This document shows positions 1 to 6,495 of a stretch of 13,927 nt of DNA, in pieces. The position numbers and the translations under genes are program-made. Source of the stretch: an uncultured Chlorobiota bacterium (lineage in GTDB: Bacteria; Bacteroidota; Bacteroidia; Bacteroidales; JAADGE01); NCBI GenBank assembly GCA_947311265.1, contig CAMZKQ010000230.1, positions 1 to 13,927 of the forward strand, written 5' to 3'. The notes beneath the pieces are model-generated. The model saw only the letters and a program-made list of their open reading frames with translations. It had not been told where the DNA came from and did not search any database. Numbering within the stretch: the first letter of the stretch is position 1; each line of letters begins with the position of its first letter.

Positions 1-1014
1 ATAGCAGTAGGCGAAACCCTCTACGATTTTGGCAACCAAGCTACTGAAAACGGTATTGTATATAGCTTAAATAGAAACCCTGATATTGGAGAGGCTGGTG
101 TATTTACAGCAGTATCTGCCCAAACAGGAAATGGTCAGTTTTCTGCCAATCTAACCAATCTTGTCCCCGGGCAAACTTATTTTTATAGGGCCTATTCTAC
201 AAATGACAACGGTACTGGTTACGGTGCAGAAATGTACTTTGTTTCTGGCTGTACTGCTATTGTTGGTGCACCTTGGAATGAAAATTTAGAGCTTATTTCG
301 CCTCAAATCAACTGCTGGGTACAAACTCAAATTGATGGTACAAATTTGGAATGGACACTTGCCAAAGGGAACGGTTCAACCAGCCCTTCGACAGCACAAG
401 ATGGGCAAACGAACCTACTTTTAAAATCCACAGGTATCTCCCCAAAAACAGTGATTATAAATTCCCCCATTTTTGATTTCTCATCGCAAAGCAACCTCTC
501 ACTTTCATTTTGGCAGGTACACAAATCTTTATTCAATTTCAAAGATACCCTACGGGTAATGTATCGAACTTCGCCTGCCAGCCAGTGGCAAGAACTAGCC
601 ACCTACGGCAATTCCGAACCTAGCTGGACAAAAGAAATCATAGATTTACCCAACCTCTCTGCCGAGTACTCCATAGCTTTTAAAGGCACAGTAGGTGGTG
701 CTCATGGTATTGGTATTGATAATATTAAAATTGGAAATTTTACAGGAATATCAAATACGACTAAAATAAATACTAATTTTACCATATACCCCAACCCCAC
801 AGAAGATGGTATTTTCTTTGTAAAATCAATAGATACACAGCAGAAATATAATATTATTGTAACAGATATTTCAGGAAAAATGGTGTTCAATAAAAATAAT
901 ATCAATACAAAAAAAGACTTTAGGATAAACCTTTCGGAAAAAGCAAAGGGCATTTACTTTATACAAATTAGTGCAGAAAACTATATTTCGAGCTCAAAGA
1001 TTATTGTTCAGTAA
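1..1014 (+). CDS. T9SS-exported surface/secreted protein, C-terminal part (5' end outside window)
   Basis: The frame is open from base 1 to a TAA at 1012-1014, so 337 residues of a longer protein are visible and the Met at 232 is not a credible start. Codons 1-77 look like the end of a fibronectin type III-like domain (NLTNLVPGQTYFYRAYS). Codons about 100-245 resemble the MAM/'choice-of-anchor J' jelly-roll fold: hydrophobic strands, a LSFWQ strand, and an ending of the type GGAHGIGIDNIKIG. Codons 261-337 form a type IX secretion (Por) sorting tail, with YPNPT at 263-267, DISGK at 289-293, a KGIYFIQI strand and the final SSSKIIVQ. In this family the protein crosses the inner membrane by Sec and the outer membrane by T9SS, after which the tail is removed. 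The passenger's job is not clear; adhesion or a missing upstream enzymatic domain are both possible. A terminator follows at once. Confidence 0.9.
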   Translation: MAVGETLYDFGNQATENGIVYSLNRNPDIGEAGVFTAVSAQTGNGQFSANLTNLVPGQTYFYRAYSTNDNGTGYGAEMYFVSGCTAIVGAPWNENLELISPQINCWVQTQIDGTNLEWTLAKGNGSTSPSTAQDGQTNLLLKSTGISPKTVIINSPIFDFSSQSNLSLSFWQVHKSLFNFKDTLRVMYRTSPASQWQELATYGNSEPSWTKEIIDLPNLSAEYSIAFKGTVGGAHGIGIDNIKIGNFTGISNTTKINTNFTIYPNPTEDGIFFVKSIDTQQKYNIIVTDISGKMVFNKNNINTKKDFRINLSEKAKGIYFIQISAENYISSSKIIVQ

Positions 1015-1048
1015 AAAAACTAGCTATAGCCCTTTCGTTTTACCAAAT

Positions 1049-1084
1049 AAAAAAAGTGTAACCTTTGAGGTTTGCACTTTTTTT
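1049..1084 (+). terminator. Rho-independent terminator after the secreted-protein gene
   Basis: AAAAAAAGTG at 1049-1058 pairs perfectly with CACTTTTTTT at 1075-1084. Inside it, AACCT (1060-1064) pairs with AGGTT (1068-1072) around a TTG loop, leaving only a small internal mismatch. The stem begins 34 bases after the stop codon. Its T tract is the 3' arm itself, so it could also act on the opposite strand. Confidence 0.75.
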
Positions 1085-1093
1085 ATACTTTTG
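1064..1093 (+). promoter_or_regulatory. Bacteroidota-type promoter for the NUDIX gene
   Basis: TACTTTTG at 1086-1093 matches the -7 consensus TAnnTTTG. TTTG at 1064-1067 can serve as the -33 element with 18 bases between them. The start site would fall near 1100, giving a leader of about 40 bases before the ATG at 1142. The -33 element lies in the loop of the upstream terminator hairpin. Confidence 0.55.
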
Positions 1094-1141
1094 TGCAAAT
1101 TTAAAAAACAAGCCTTTTACCTCAATAACCAAGCTAATAAA

Positions 1142-1770
1142 ATGCAAACTTGCACCATTTTTTTTAACGAAAAAGAATTAATTTTGTCCAAAGCACAGCT
1201 AAGAGAAATTGGATACAGCTTTGATATTTCATCGGAAGAAAATTTAGGCGTTTTTATATCTGGTTTTTTGAACAAAGAGGCAATAAACCCTGCACTTATT
1301 TTTGGAGGTTCGGTAGATTTGATATTGAAAAAACTACAAAAACAATTCAAAAACATTGAAGCAGCAGGCGGTTTAGTTTTTAATGCTAAAAATGAATTTC
1401 TACTTATCAAGCGTTTGGGCAAAGCAGATTTGCCAAAAGGCAAAATTGAAAAAGGAGAAGACCCCAAAACAGCTGCTCTTCGGGAAGTAGAAGAGGAATG
1501 TGAATTTCTGGCATGCGAATAATTTCTGAACTGCCCCCAAGTTTTCATATCTATTTTCATAAAAAAAAGTATGTCTTAAAAAAAACCTATTGGTTTTCGA
1601 TGTGCTACGAAGGTGGGCAAGAACCAACTCCACAAACCGAAGAGGCTATTGAAACTGCCGAATTTGTATCCTGCCTTGATGCCGAAAAATACGCAAAAGC
1701 AAGCTATAAAAATCTACACTATATGTTTGAAATTATAGCTGAAAGGAGTAATTTTGACTTTTCGGTTTAA
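1142..1770 (+). pseudogene. NUDIX hydrolase interrupted by a single-base frameshift
   Basis: NUDIX proteins hydrolyse nucleoside diphosphates linked to another moiety, using Mg2+ held by the Nudix box; the substrate here is unknown. The first part reads from ATG 1142 (A-rich leader, behind a promoter) in one frame through residue C120 at 1499-1501. It holds an N-terminal region of about 70 residues and then AAGGLVF, LIKRLGKADLPKG and the box G100-x5-E106-x7-R114-E-V-x-E118-E119-C. It then runs into a TAA at 1520-1522. The rest of the domain (ISGMRIISELPPSF, YWFSM and on to a TAA at 1768-1770) lies in the next frame from 1504. Adding one G to make TGT-GGA-ATT at about 1502 restores the box as REVEEECGI and gives one 209-residue protein, a normal size for such Bacteroidota proteins. 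I see no slippery heptamer, so a real mutation or a sequence error fits better than programmed frameshifting. The 3' end overlaps mutY by 4 bases. Confidence 0.85.
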
Positions 1771-2795
1771 AGTAAATTTTCGCTTATAAAGAACTCTTCG
1801 GAAAGCCTAGAAATAGGGTAGCCCGAGAGCTTTTTGTGAGTAAGGCAAGTGAAATTTTCTTGCTTATTAAAATTTGAGCTATAAAAATAGGCGTGAATTT
1901 TACGGTGGCTTAGTATGTGTACTTTTTCAAATGCCAACTTTTTAATTTTAGTACCTCCAAATTTTTCTTTGAAAACCTCTTGTAATTTTGCGGGACTTAT
2001 TTTCTTTTGAGTTTCAAGTAGTGGTAGCTCGTAAAGCCCTTGCCAAATATCTTTATTTTTTCTTTTTTGAAGGTAAATATTGTTCATATCATCATTCAAA
2101 AAATAATAAAAATAGCGGCTTTTTACTTTTGTTTTTTTTGCCTTTACAGGCAATTCAAAAACAGTACTATCTGCAAAAGCAGCACAGCTTTTAATAAATA
2201 CACAATGCTCGCAATCCGGATTTTTAGGGCGACAAACCATTGCCCCGAACTCCATAACTGCCTGATTATGCTCGCCCGGCTGCTTTTTATCAAGCAATTT
2301 TTGTGCTAAGGCTTTAAACTCTTTTGCCCCAGCCGAGGTATCTATTGGGGTATGGATACCGTAGAGGCGAGATAAAAAGCGGTACACATTACCATCGACC
2401 ACGGCATGGGGCAAGCCAAATGCAATCGAACTAATGGCCGATGCGGTATAATCGCCTACTCCTTTTAAACTTAGCACACCTTTATATGTATCAGGAAAAA
2501 TGCCTGAATACTCATTTACAATTTGTTTAGCAGCAAAGTGCAAGTTCCTTGCTCTTGAATAATAGCCCAAACCTTGCCAAGCATTTAAAACCTCTGCCTC
2601 CGAAGCACTTGCAAGCTGCTTTACATCTGGAAAAAGCTGAATAAACTTTTTATAATATGAAAGCCCTTGTACCACTTGGGTTTGTTGTAAAATAATTTCT
2701 GAGACCCAAATTTTATACGGATTTTTTATACCACGCCAAGGTAACTTACGTTTATTTTCAACATACCATGTATTCAACACCTCTTTAAAGTCCAC
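1767..2795 (-). CDS. mutY: A/G-specific adenine DNA glycosylase MutY
   Basis: MutY removes adenine mispaired with 8-oxoguanine or guanine in base-excision repair. The 342-residue protein has the full layout. The catalytic Glu is E33 in SEIILQQTQV. The helix-hairpin-helix is LKGVGDYTASA (110-120), followed by the catalytic Asp D134 in VVDGNVYRF. The [4Fe-4S] ligands are C188, C195, C198 and C204 (C-x6-C-x2-C-x5-C). A C-terminal NUDIX-like 8-oxoG reading domain (about 225-342) carries HILSHRKIH at 293-301. The start is GTG at 2795: an in-frame TAA lies at 2810-2808 with no ATG between, and the N-terminus MDFKEVLNTWY fits the family. The gene converges on the NUDIX gene, and the two stop codons share TTAA at 1767-1770. 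It diverges from the HU gene across 135 bases. Confidence 0.96.
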   Translation of the reverse strand: MDFKEVLNTWYVENKRKLPWRGIKNPYKIWVSEIILQQTQVVQGLSYYKKFIQLFPDVKQLASASEAEVLNAWQGLGYYSRARNLHFAAKQIVNEYSGIFPDTYKGVLSLKGVGDYTASAISSIAFGLPHAVVDGNVYRFLSRLYGIHTPIDTSAGAKEFKALAQKLLDKKQPGEHNQAVMEFGAMVCRPKNPDCEHCVFIKSCAAFADSTVFELPVKAKKTKVKSRYFYYFLNDDMNNIYLQKRKNKDIWQGLYELPLLETQKKISPAKLQEVFKEKFGGTKIKKLAFEKVHILSHRKIHAYFYSSNFNKQENFTCLTHKKLSGYPISRLSEEFFISENLL

Positions 2796-2930
2796 TATAT
2801 CAATATTTTATAAAAAAAATCTTTTTTTTTGTTAATTTTTAGCCCAACCGCTTTATTTATAAAAAGAAAAACTATATATTTGCATTTCTAAAACAAGGCG
2901 TAACCAATTGATAATTAAAATACTTAAAAA
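2796..2930. promoter_or_regulatory. Divergent mutY/HU intergenic region with a -7 element for the HU gene
   Basis: TATATTTG at 2875-2882 (plus strand) is an exact TAnnTTTG -7 match and gives a leader of roughly 40 bases before the HU ATG. No convincing TTTG lies at the expected -33 spacing. An A8 run (2812-2819) and a T9 run (2822-2830) flank a TC dinucleotide. This could be an UP-like or bent element, but that is inference. No clear -7 element for mutY was seen on the minus strand. Confidence 0.5.
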
Positions 2931-3221
2931 ATGACCAAAGCAGACATCGTAAACGATATTTCTAAAAATACAGGAATTGAAAAGATAATTGTTCAGAAAA
3001 CTATTGAAGCTTTTATGGAGTCCGTAAAAAGCTCACTAATTGATAACAATAACGTTTACTTAAGGGGTTTCGGGAGCTTTATCGTAAAGAAAAGAGCTGA
3101 AAAAACAGCTCGAAACATCTCTAAAAATACAACTATAATTATTCCGGAACACTCCATACCTGCTTTTAAACCTGCTAAAGGTTTCACTAGCAAAGTTAAG
3201 GAAAATACAACAAAGAAATAA
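2931..3221 (+). CDS. HU/IHF-family DNA-binding protein
   Basis: This is a small histone-like protein of 96 residues that dimerises and bends DNA in the nucleoid. The start MTKADIVNDISKNTGI is the helical dimerisation half. GFGSFIVKKRAEKTARN (about 47-63) is the signature strand leading into the DNA-binding beta arm. The arm continues with IIIPEHSIPAFKPAKGF, which holds the usual prolines and the closing strand. The tail is short and basic, ending KENTTKK. The ATG at 2931 follows an A-rich leader without a Shine-Dalgarno site. The bS22-like gene begins 30 bases downstream, so the two probably share a transcript from the TATATTTG promoter. Whether it is functionally HU or IHF-like cannot be settled from sequence. 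Confidence 0.93.
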   Translation: MTKADIVNDISKNTGIEKIIVQKTIEAFMESVKSSLIDNNNVYLRGFGSFIVKKRAEKTARNISKNTTIIIPEHSIPAFKPAKGFTSKVKENTTKK

Positions 3222-3251
3222 ATAAAGTTATCAACTAATAATACACAAAAA

Positions 3252-3347
3252 ATGCCAAGCGGAAAAAAAAGAAAGCGACATAAAATGTCCACCCACAAAA
3301 GAAAAAAACGTCTTAGAAAAAATCGTCATAAGAAAAAAGGCAAATAG
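3252..3347 (+). CDS. bS22/mS38-like small basic ribosomal protein (AURKAIP1/COX24 type), 31 residues
   Basis: The ATG at 3252, preceded by CACAAAA, opens a 31-codon frame ending in TAG. About 20 of the 31 residues are Lys or Arg (GKKRKRHKM, HKRKKRLRKNRHKKKGK), with no acidic residue. This pattern fits the short AURKAIP1/COX24-domain proteins of Bacteroidota, which I recall beginning MPSGKKRKRHKM. These are related to mitochondrial mS38 and to mycobacterial bS22, a small-subunit protein near the decoding centre. The assignment rests on remembered family pattern rather than a search. The position between HU and RNase G, with 30 bases to HU and hairpins just downstream, supports a real gene. It is below the length cut-off of many annotation tools. 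Confidence 0.82.
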   Translation: MPSGKKRKRHKMSTHKRKKRLRKNRHKKKGK

Positions 3348-3371
3348 GAAATTGCCTAAATGGTTATATTT

Positions 3372-3390
3372 ACAACTGTATTTCAGTTGT
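3372..3390 (+). terminator. Small hairpin after the bS22-like gene
   Basis: ACAACTG (3372-3378) pairs with CAGTTGT (3384-3390) over a 5-base loop, followed by TTTG. It begins 24 bases after the stop at 3347. The T tract is short, so it may be an RNA-stabilising or weak terminator structure ahead of the stronger one at 3404. Confidence 0.4.
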
Positions 3391-3403
3391 TTTGAATAGA
3401 TTT

Positions 3404-3449
3404 ACGAACCAAAAAGTACTCTTCAAAGTACTTTTTGGTTTGTTTTTTG
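3404..3449 (+). terminator. Strong Rho-independent terminator separating HU/bS22-like from rng
   Basis: AACCAAAAAGTACT (3407-3420) and AGTACTTTTTGGTT (3427-3440) form a perfect 14-bp stem over the loop CTTCAA. Three more pairs at the base (one G-U) extend it to 3404/3443. Six T's follow at 3443-3448. RNase G therefore probably needs its own promoter in 3450-3513, though I see no exact TAnnTTTG there. Confidence 0.85.
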
Positions 3450-3513
3450 ATAGTTAGTTCGAGTAAAAAAAATAAAACCAGAAAAGGTTTTTTACAAATT
3501 TCAAATCTAAATT

Positions 3514-5061
3514 TTGAACAACGAATTAGTAATAGACATCACCCCTTCAGAAATGTCAATGGCTCTTATTGAAGAGAAACGCCTAGTTGAACTTCATAAA
3601 GAAAAGAGTAACAAGCAGTTTTCTGTAGGTGATATATATCTTGCCAAAGTTAAGAAAATTATGGGTGGGCTTAATGCTGCATTTGTAGATGTGGGCTACT
3701 CTCGTGATGCCTTTCTTCATTACCTAGATTTGGGTGCTCAATACAAATCGCAACAGCATTTTTTATTACAAGCACTAGATAAAACTTTGCCTGCTCCTAA
3801 TTTATCAAAATTTAAGCTCACCGATGATTTAGACAAAAAAGGGAAAATATCAGATGTAGTCAATGGCGGGCAAGTTATTTTAGTTCAAATTGCCAAAGAG
3901 CCGATTTCGACAAAAGGCCCTAGGTTAAGTTCTGAAATTTCTATTGCTGGGCGAAATTTAGTGCTGATACCCTTCTCTAATAAAGTATCGGTTTCGCAGA
4001 AAATAAGGTCGAGGGAAGAAAAAAAACGACTAAAAAGTTTAATATTAAGTATCCGCCCTAAGAACTTTGGTGTAATTATACGTACTGTTGCTAAAGATAG
4101 GCGGGCTGCCGTTTTGGACGAAGAGCTTACTTCCCTTGTTAAAAAATGGGAAAGTGTTTTCTCTAAAATTAGGCAAGCAAAACCACCAGAATTACTAATG
4201 GGTGAGCTTAACCGCCCAGTAGCCTTGTTGCGGGATATAATGAACAGTTCGTTTAATAAAATTCATATTAATGACCCAAAAGTTTTTACTCAAATAGAGA
4301 GTTATGTCTCGCAAATTGCCCCTGAGAAAACAAATATTCTTAAACTCTATTCTGGCGATAAGCCAATTTTTGAACACTTCGGAATAATTAGACAATTGAA
4401 AGCCTCTTTCGGAAAAACAATTACAGTAAAAAATGGTGCCTATATTATTATAGAGCATACCGAGGCACTTCATGTTATAGACGTGAATAGTGGCAATCGA
4501 ATGCGAAAAAGTAACGACCAAGAGGCTAATGCTTTGGAGGTTAATATCTCATCGGGTATTGAAATTGCTAGGCAGCTTCGCTTGCGTGATATGGGCGGAA
4601 TTATTGTGATTGATTTTATTGATATGCGGGCGGCAGAAAGCCGCAAGAAGTTATACGCTGTCATGAAAGAAGAAATGGCAAAAGACCGTACAAAGCATAG
4701 TATTTTACCGCTCTCTAAAATTGGGCTGATGCAAATAACTCGCCAGCGGGTACGCCCAGTTACAAATATTATAACTGCTGAGGGTTGCCCATCTTGCAAA
4801 GGGACTGGCGAAGTTACTGCAAGTGTCTTATTTATTGATGAAATTGAAAATCATCTGGACTATTTAATAGAAAAAAAGTGTAGAAATATGACCTTATTAG
4901 TGCATCCATATATTGCAGGATTTATTACTAGTGGTCTTAAATCTAAGCGATTGGAGTGGTTTTTGAAGCATAAACAGTGGATAAAAATAAAACCCGAAGT
5001 AAGCTATGGTTTCCTTCAATATAATTTTATTAATAAGGAAGGTAAGCGGATAAAGTTATAG
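3514..5061 (+). CDS. rng: Ribonuclease G/E family endoribonuclease
   Basis: This single-strand-specific endoribonuclease acts in rRNA 5' maturation and mRNA decay. The protein has 515 residues, the size of RNase G or the catalytic half of RNase E. An S1 RNA-binding domain lies at about 36-135 (FSVGDIYLAKVKKI, GLNAAFVDVGY, DAFLHYLDL). The Mg2+-binding aspartates are D323 in VIDVNSGN and D367 in IVIDFIDMR. The zinc-link motif CPSCKGTG has C425 and C428. No long C-terminal scaffold extension is present. The start is TTG at 3514: an in-frame TAA lies at 3508-3510, and the first internal ATG (MSMALIEE) would remove the conserved first strand NNELVIDITPSE. It follows a strong terminator and converges on lpxB, with 6 bases between the stops. 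Confidence 0.95.
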   Translation: MNNELVIDITPSEMSMALIEEKRLVELHKEKSNKQFSVGDIYLAKVKKIMGGLNAAFVDVGYSRDAFLHYLDLGAQYKSQQHFLLQALDKTLPAPNLSKFKLTDDLDKKGKISDVVNGGQVILVQIAKEPISTKGPRLSSEISIAGRNLVLIPFSNKVSVSQKIRSREEKKRLKSLILSIRPKNFGVIIRTVAKDRRAAVLDEELTSLVKKWESVFSKIRQAKPPELLMGELNRPVALLRDIMNSSFNKIHINDPKVFTQIESYVSQIAPEKTNILKLYSGDKPIFEHFGIIRQLKASFGKTITVKNGAYIIIEHTEALHVIDVNSGNRMRKSNDQEANALEVNISSGIEIARQLRLRDMGGIIVIDFIDMRAAESRKKLYAVMKEEMAKDRTKHSILPLSKIGLMQITRQRVRPVTNIITAEGCPSCKGTGEVTASVLFIDEIENHLDYLIEKKCRNMTLLVHPYIAGFITSGLKSKRLEWFLKHKQWIKIKPEVSYGFLQYNFINKEGKRIKL

Positions 5062-5067
5062 TAGCCC

Positions 5068-6189
5068 CTAATCAGAAAACGATTTACAAATAATATCGGC
5101 AGTACGCTCTGACGCTCCTACACCGCCCAATATTTCGCGCATTTTTTTATAATTATTAAGCATATTTTTACGGTACTGCTTATCGTTCAATATTTTTTCT
5201 AGCTCTGCACTCAAATTATCTGTAGTCATTTGGTATTGAATGTACTCCTTAATGATTGGCTTATCTGCCACCAAATTTACCAAAGAGATATATTTAACCT
5301 GCATTACTCGCCGAGCAATTTGGTAAGAAAAAAAATCGCCACGGTAACAAACCAGTTGCGGAACGCCTAAAAGTGCAGCTTCCAAAGTGGCTGTTCCTGA
5401 GGTAATTAAAGCTGCATCGGACTGTTGTAGTATATCATAAGTCTTGTCCTTAATTATTTTTACATTTTGCTTTTCGGTATAGCTTTTATACACCTCCAAA
5501 TCTAGCGAAGCGGCGGCAGCCATTATAAACTGATGGTTAGGAAATTTACTGATTACAGATAACATAATGGCTAAATTATGTTTTATCTCCTGCTGCCTAC
5601 TGCCGGCCAAAATAGCTATAATAGGCTTATCTTCAAGCTGATGCTCTTCTAAAAAAGTAGCCTTTGTTTTTTTATTTTGGATATTATTTTCAATAGCATC
5701 TAAGAGTGGATTACCCACAAACTCAACGGGATAGGAAAATTGTTTATAAAATTTAATTTCAAAAGGAAAAATGACAAATAATTTATCTACAAATTCCTTA
5801 ATTTTATAAGCCCTCTTTTTTTTCCAAGCCCAAATTTTTGGGGAGATATAATAATAAACAATAAAGCCTTTCTTTTTAGCAAATTCTGCCATACGCAGGT
5901 TAAACCCAGGATAATCTACAAGTATCAGTAAATCAGGATTAAACGACAATATATTTGCCTTACATTGTTTAAAATTTCGTTTAATTTTTCCTAAATTTTT
6001 TAGCACATCAACAATCCCCATAAATGCCGTTGATTTGTAGTGCATATCCAATTGCCCCCCTTGTGCGTGCATTAAATCTCCCCCCCAAAATGCAAACTCG
6101 GCTTGGGCATCTTTTTTTTTGAGGGCTTTCATTAAATTAGAAGCATGCAAATCTCCCGATAATTCTCCTGCAATGATGTAGTATTTCAA
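5068..6189 (-). CDS. lpxB: Lipid-A-disaccharide synthase LpxB
   Basis: LpxB is a membrane-associated GT19 glycosyltransferase. It joins UDP-2,3-diacylglucosamine to lipid X, forming the disaccharide core of lipid A. The 373-residue protein shows AGELSGDLHAS (7-17), DYPGFNLRMA (92-101), the YYISPKIWAW stretch (113-122), VGNPLLDAI (158-166), LAGSRQQEI (194-202) and TSGTATLEAALLGVPQLV (263-280), all typical of the family. The start is TTG at 6189, only three bases after the TAA of the upstream membrane-protein gene in the same frame. No other start is possible without losing the AGELSGD loop. It is the last gene of a surE-membrane protein-lpxB operon. Two poly-G tracts (G7 and G6 on the coding strand) occur at 6080-6086 and 6055-6060. 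Confidence 0.96.
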   Translation of the reverse strand: MKYYIIAGELSGDLHASNLMKALKKKDAQAEFAFWGGDLMHAQGGQLDMHYKSTAFMGIVDVLKNLGKIKRNFKQCKANILSFNPDLLILVDYPGFNLRMAEFAKKKGFIVYYYISPKIWAWKKKRAYKIKEFVDKLFVIFPFEIKFYKQFSYPVEFVGNPLLDAIENNIQNKKTKATFLEEHQLEDKPIIAILAGSRQQEIKHNLAIMLSVISKFPNHQFIMAAAASLDLEVYKSYTEKQNVKIIKDKTYDILQQSDAALITSGTATLEAALLGVPQLVCYRGDFFSYQIARRVMQVKYISLVNLVADKPIIKEYIQYQMTTDNLSAELEKILNDKQYRKNMLNNYKKMREILGGVGASERTADIICKSFSD

Positions 6190-6192
6190 GTT

Positions 6193-6495
6193 TTATAAAT
6201 ATTTTAGATAAACAACATATAGCCCAACCACAACAGCACCAATAATTACGCCTTTTGTACTTGCATAAAATTCTCTATTAAGAAAAAAATAGAAGACCAA
6301 TAAATCTATTAACACACTCACCCTCAACATATCAGCATATACTCCATAGGCAAAAGTATGTTTAAAGTAGCGTATAAAATCCATCTCGCCAGAACGTGCC
6401 ATTATTACAATTACACTTATAATAAGCGGCAATATTGAACCAATAATTAGCCCAAACCAAACGGTGTCATACTTTGTTTTTTTTCTTAGATGCAT
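6193..6495 (-). CDS. Small three-helix membrane protein between surE and lpxB, function unknown
   Basis: The 100-residue protein is predicted to be integral to the membrane. A basic start, MHLRKKTKYD, is followed by hydrophobic segments at about 13-33 (WFGLIIGSILPLIISVIVIMA), 56-73 and 80-98, separated by polar loops such as ARSGEMDF. I do not recognise a family with a known function. The ATG at 6495 overlaps the surE stop as TAATG, an arrangement typical of translational coupling. A TTG at 6507 would add only MEFI and is less likely. The stop lies three bases before the lpxB start. The neighbourhood suggests an envelope or lipid A-related role, but that is inference only. Confidence 0.8.
   Translation of the reverse strand: MHLRKKTKYDTVWFGLIIGSILPLIISVIVIMARSGEMDFIRYFKHTFAYGVYADMLRVSVLIDLLVFYFFLNREFYASTKGVIIGAVVVGLYVVYLKYL

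Noticed and set aside
232..1014. Gene start at the Met at 232
   Set aside because: The same frame is open and domain-like back to base 1, so this Met is internal to a protein that begins outside the window.
971..1141. NUDIX start at 971
   Set aside because: That start lies inside the end of the secreted-protein gene and upstream of the terminator and promoter. The ATG at 1142 has an A-rich leader and gives the expected N-terminus.
1499..1522. Programmed -1 frameshift in the NUDIX gene
   Set aside because: No X-XXY-YYZ slippery heptamer or obvious downstream stimulatory hairpin is visible, and one missing G explains the sequence exactly.
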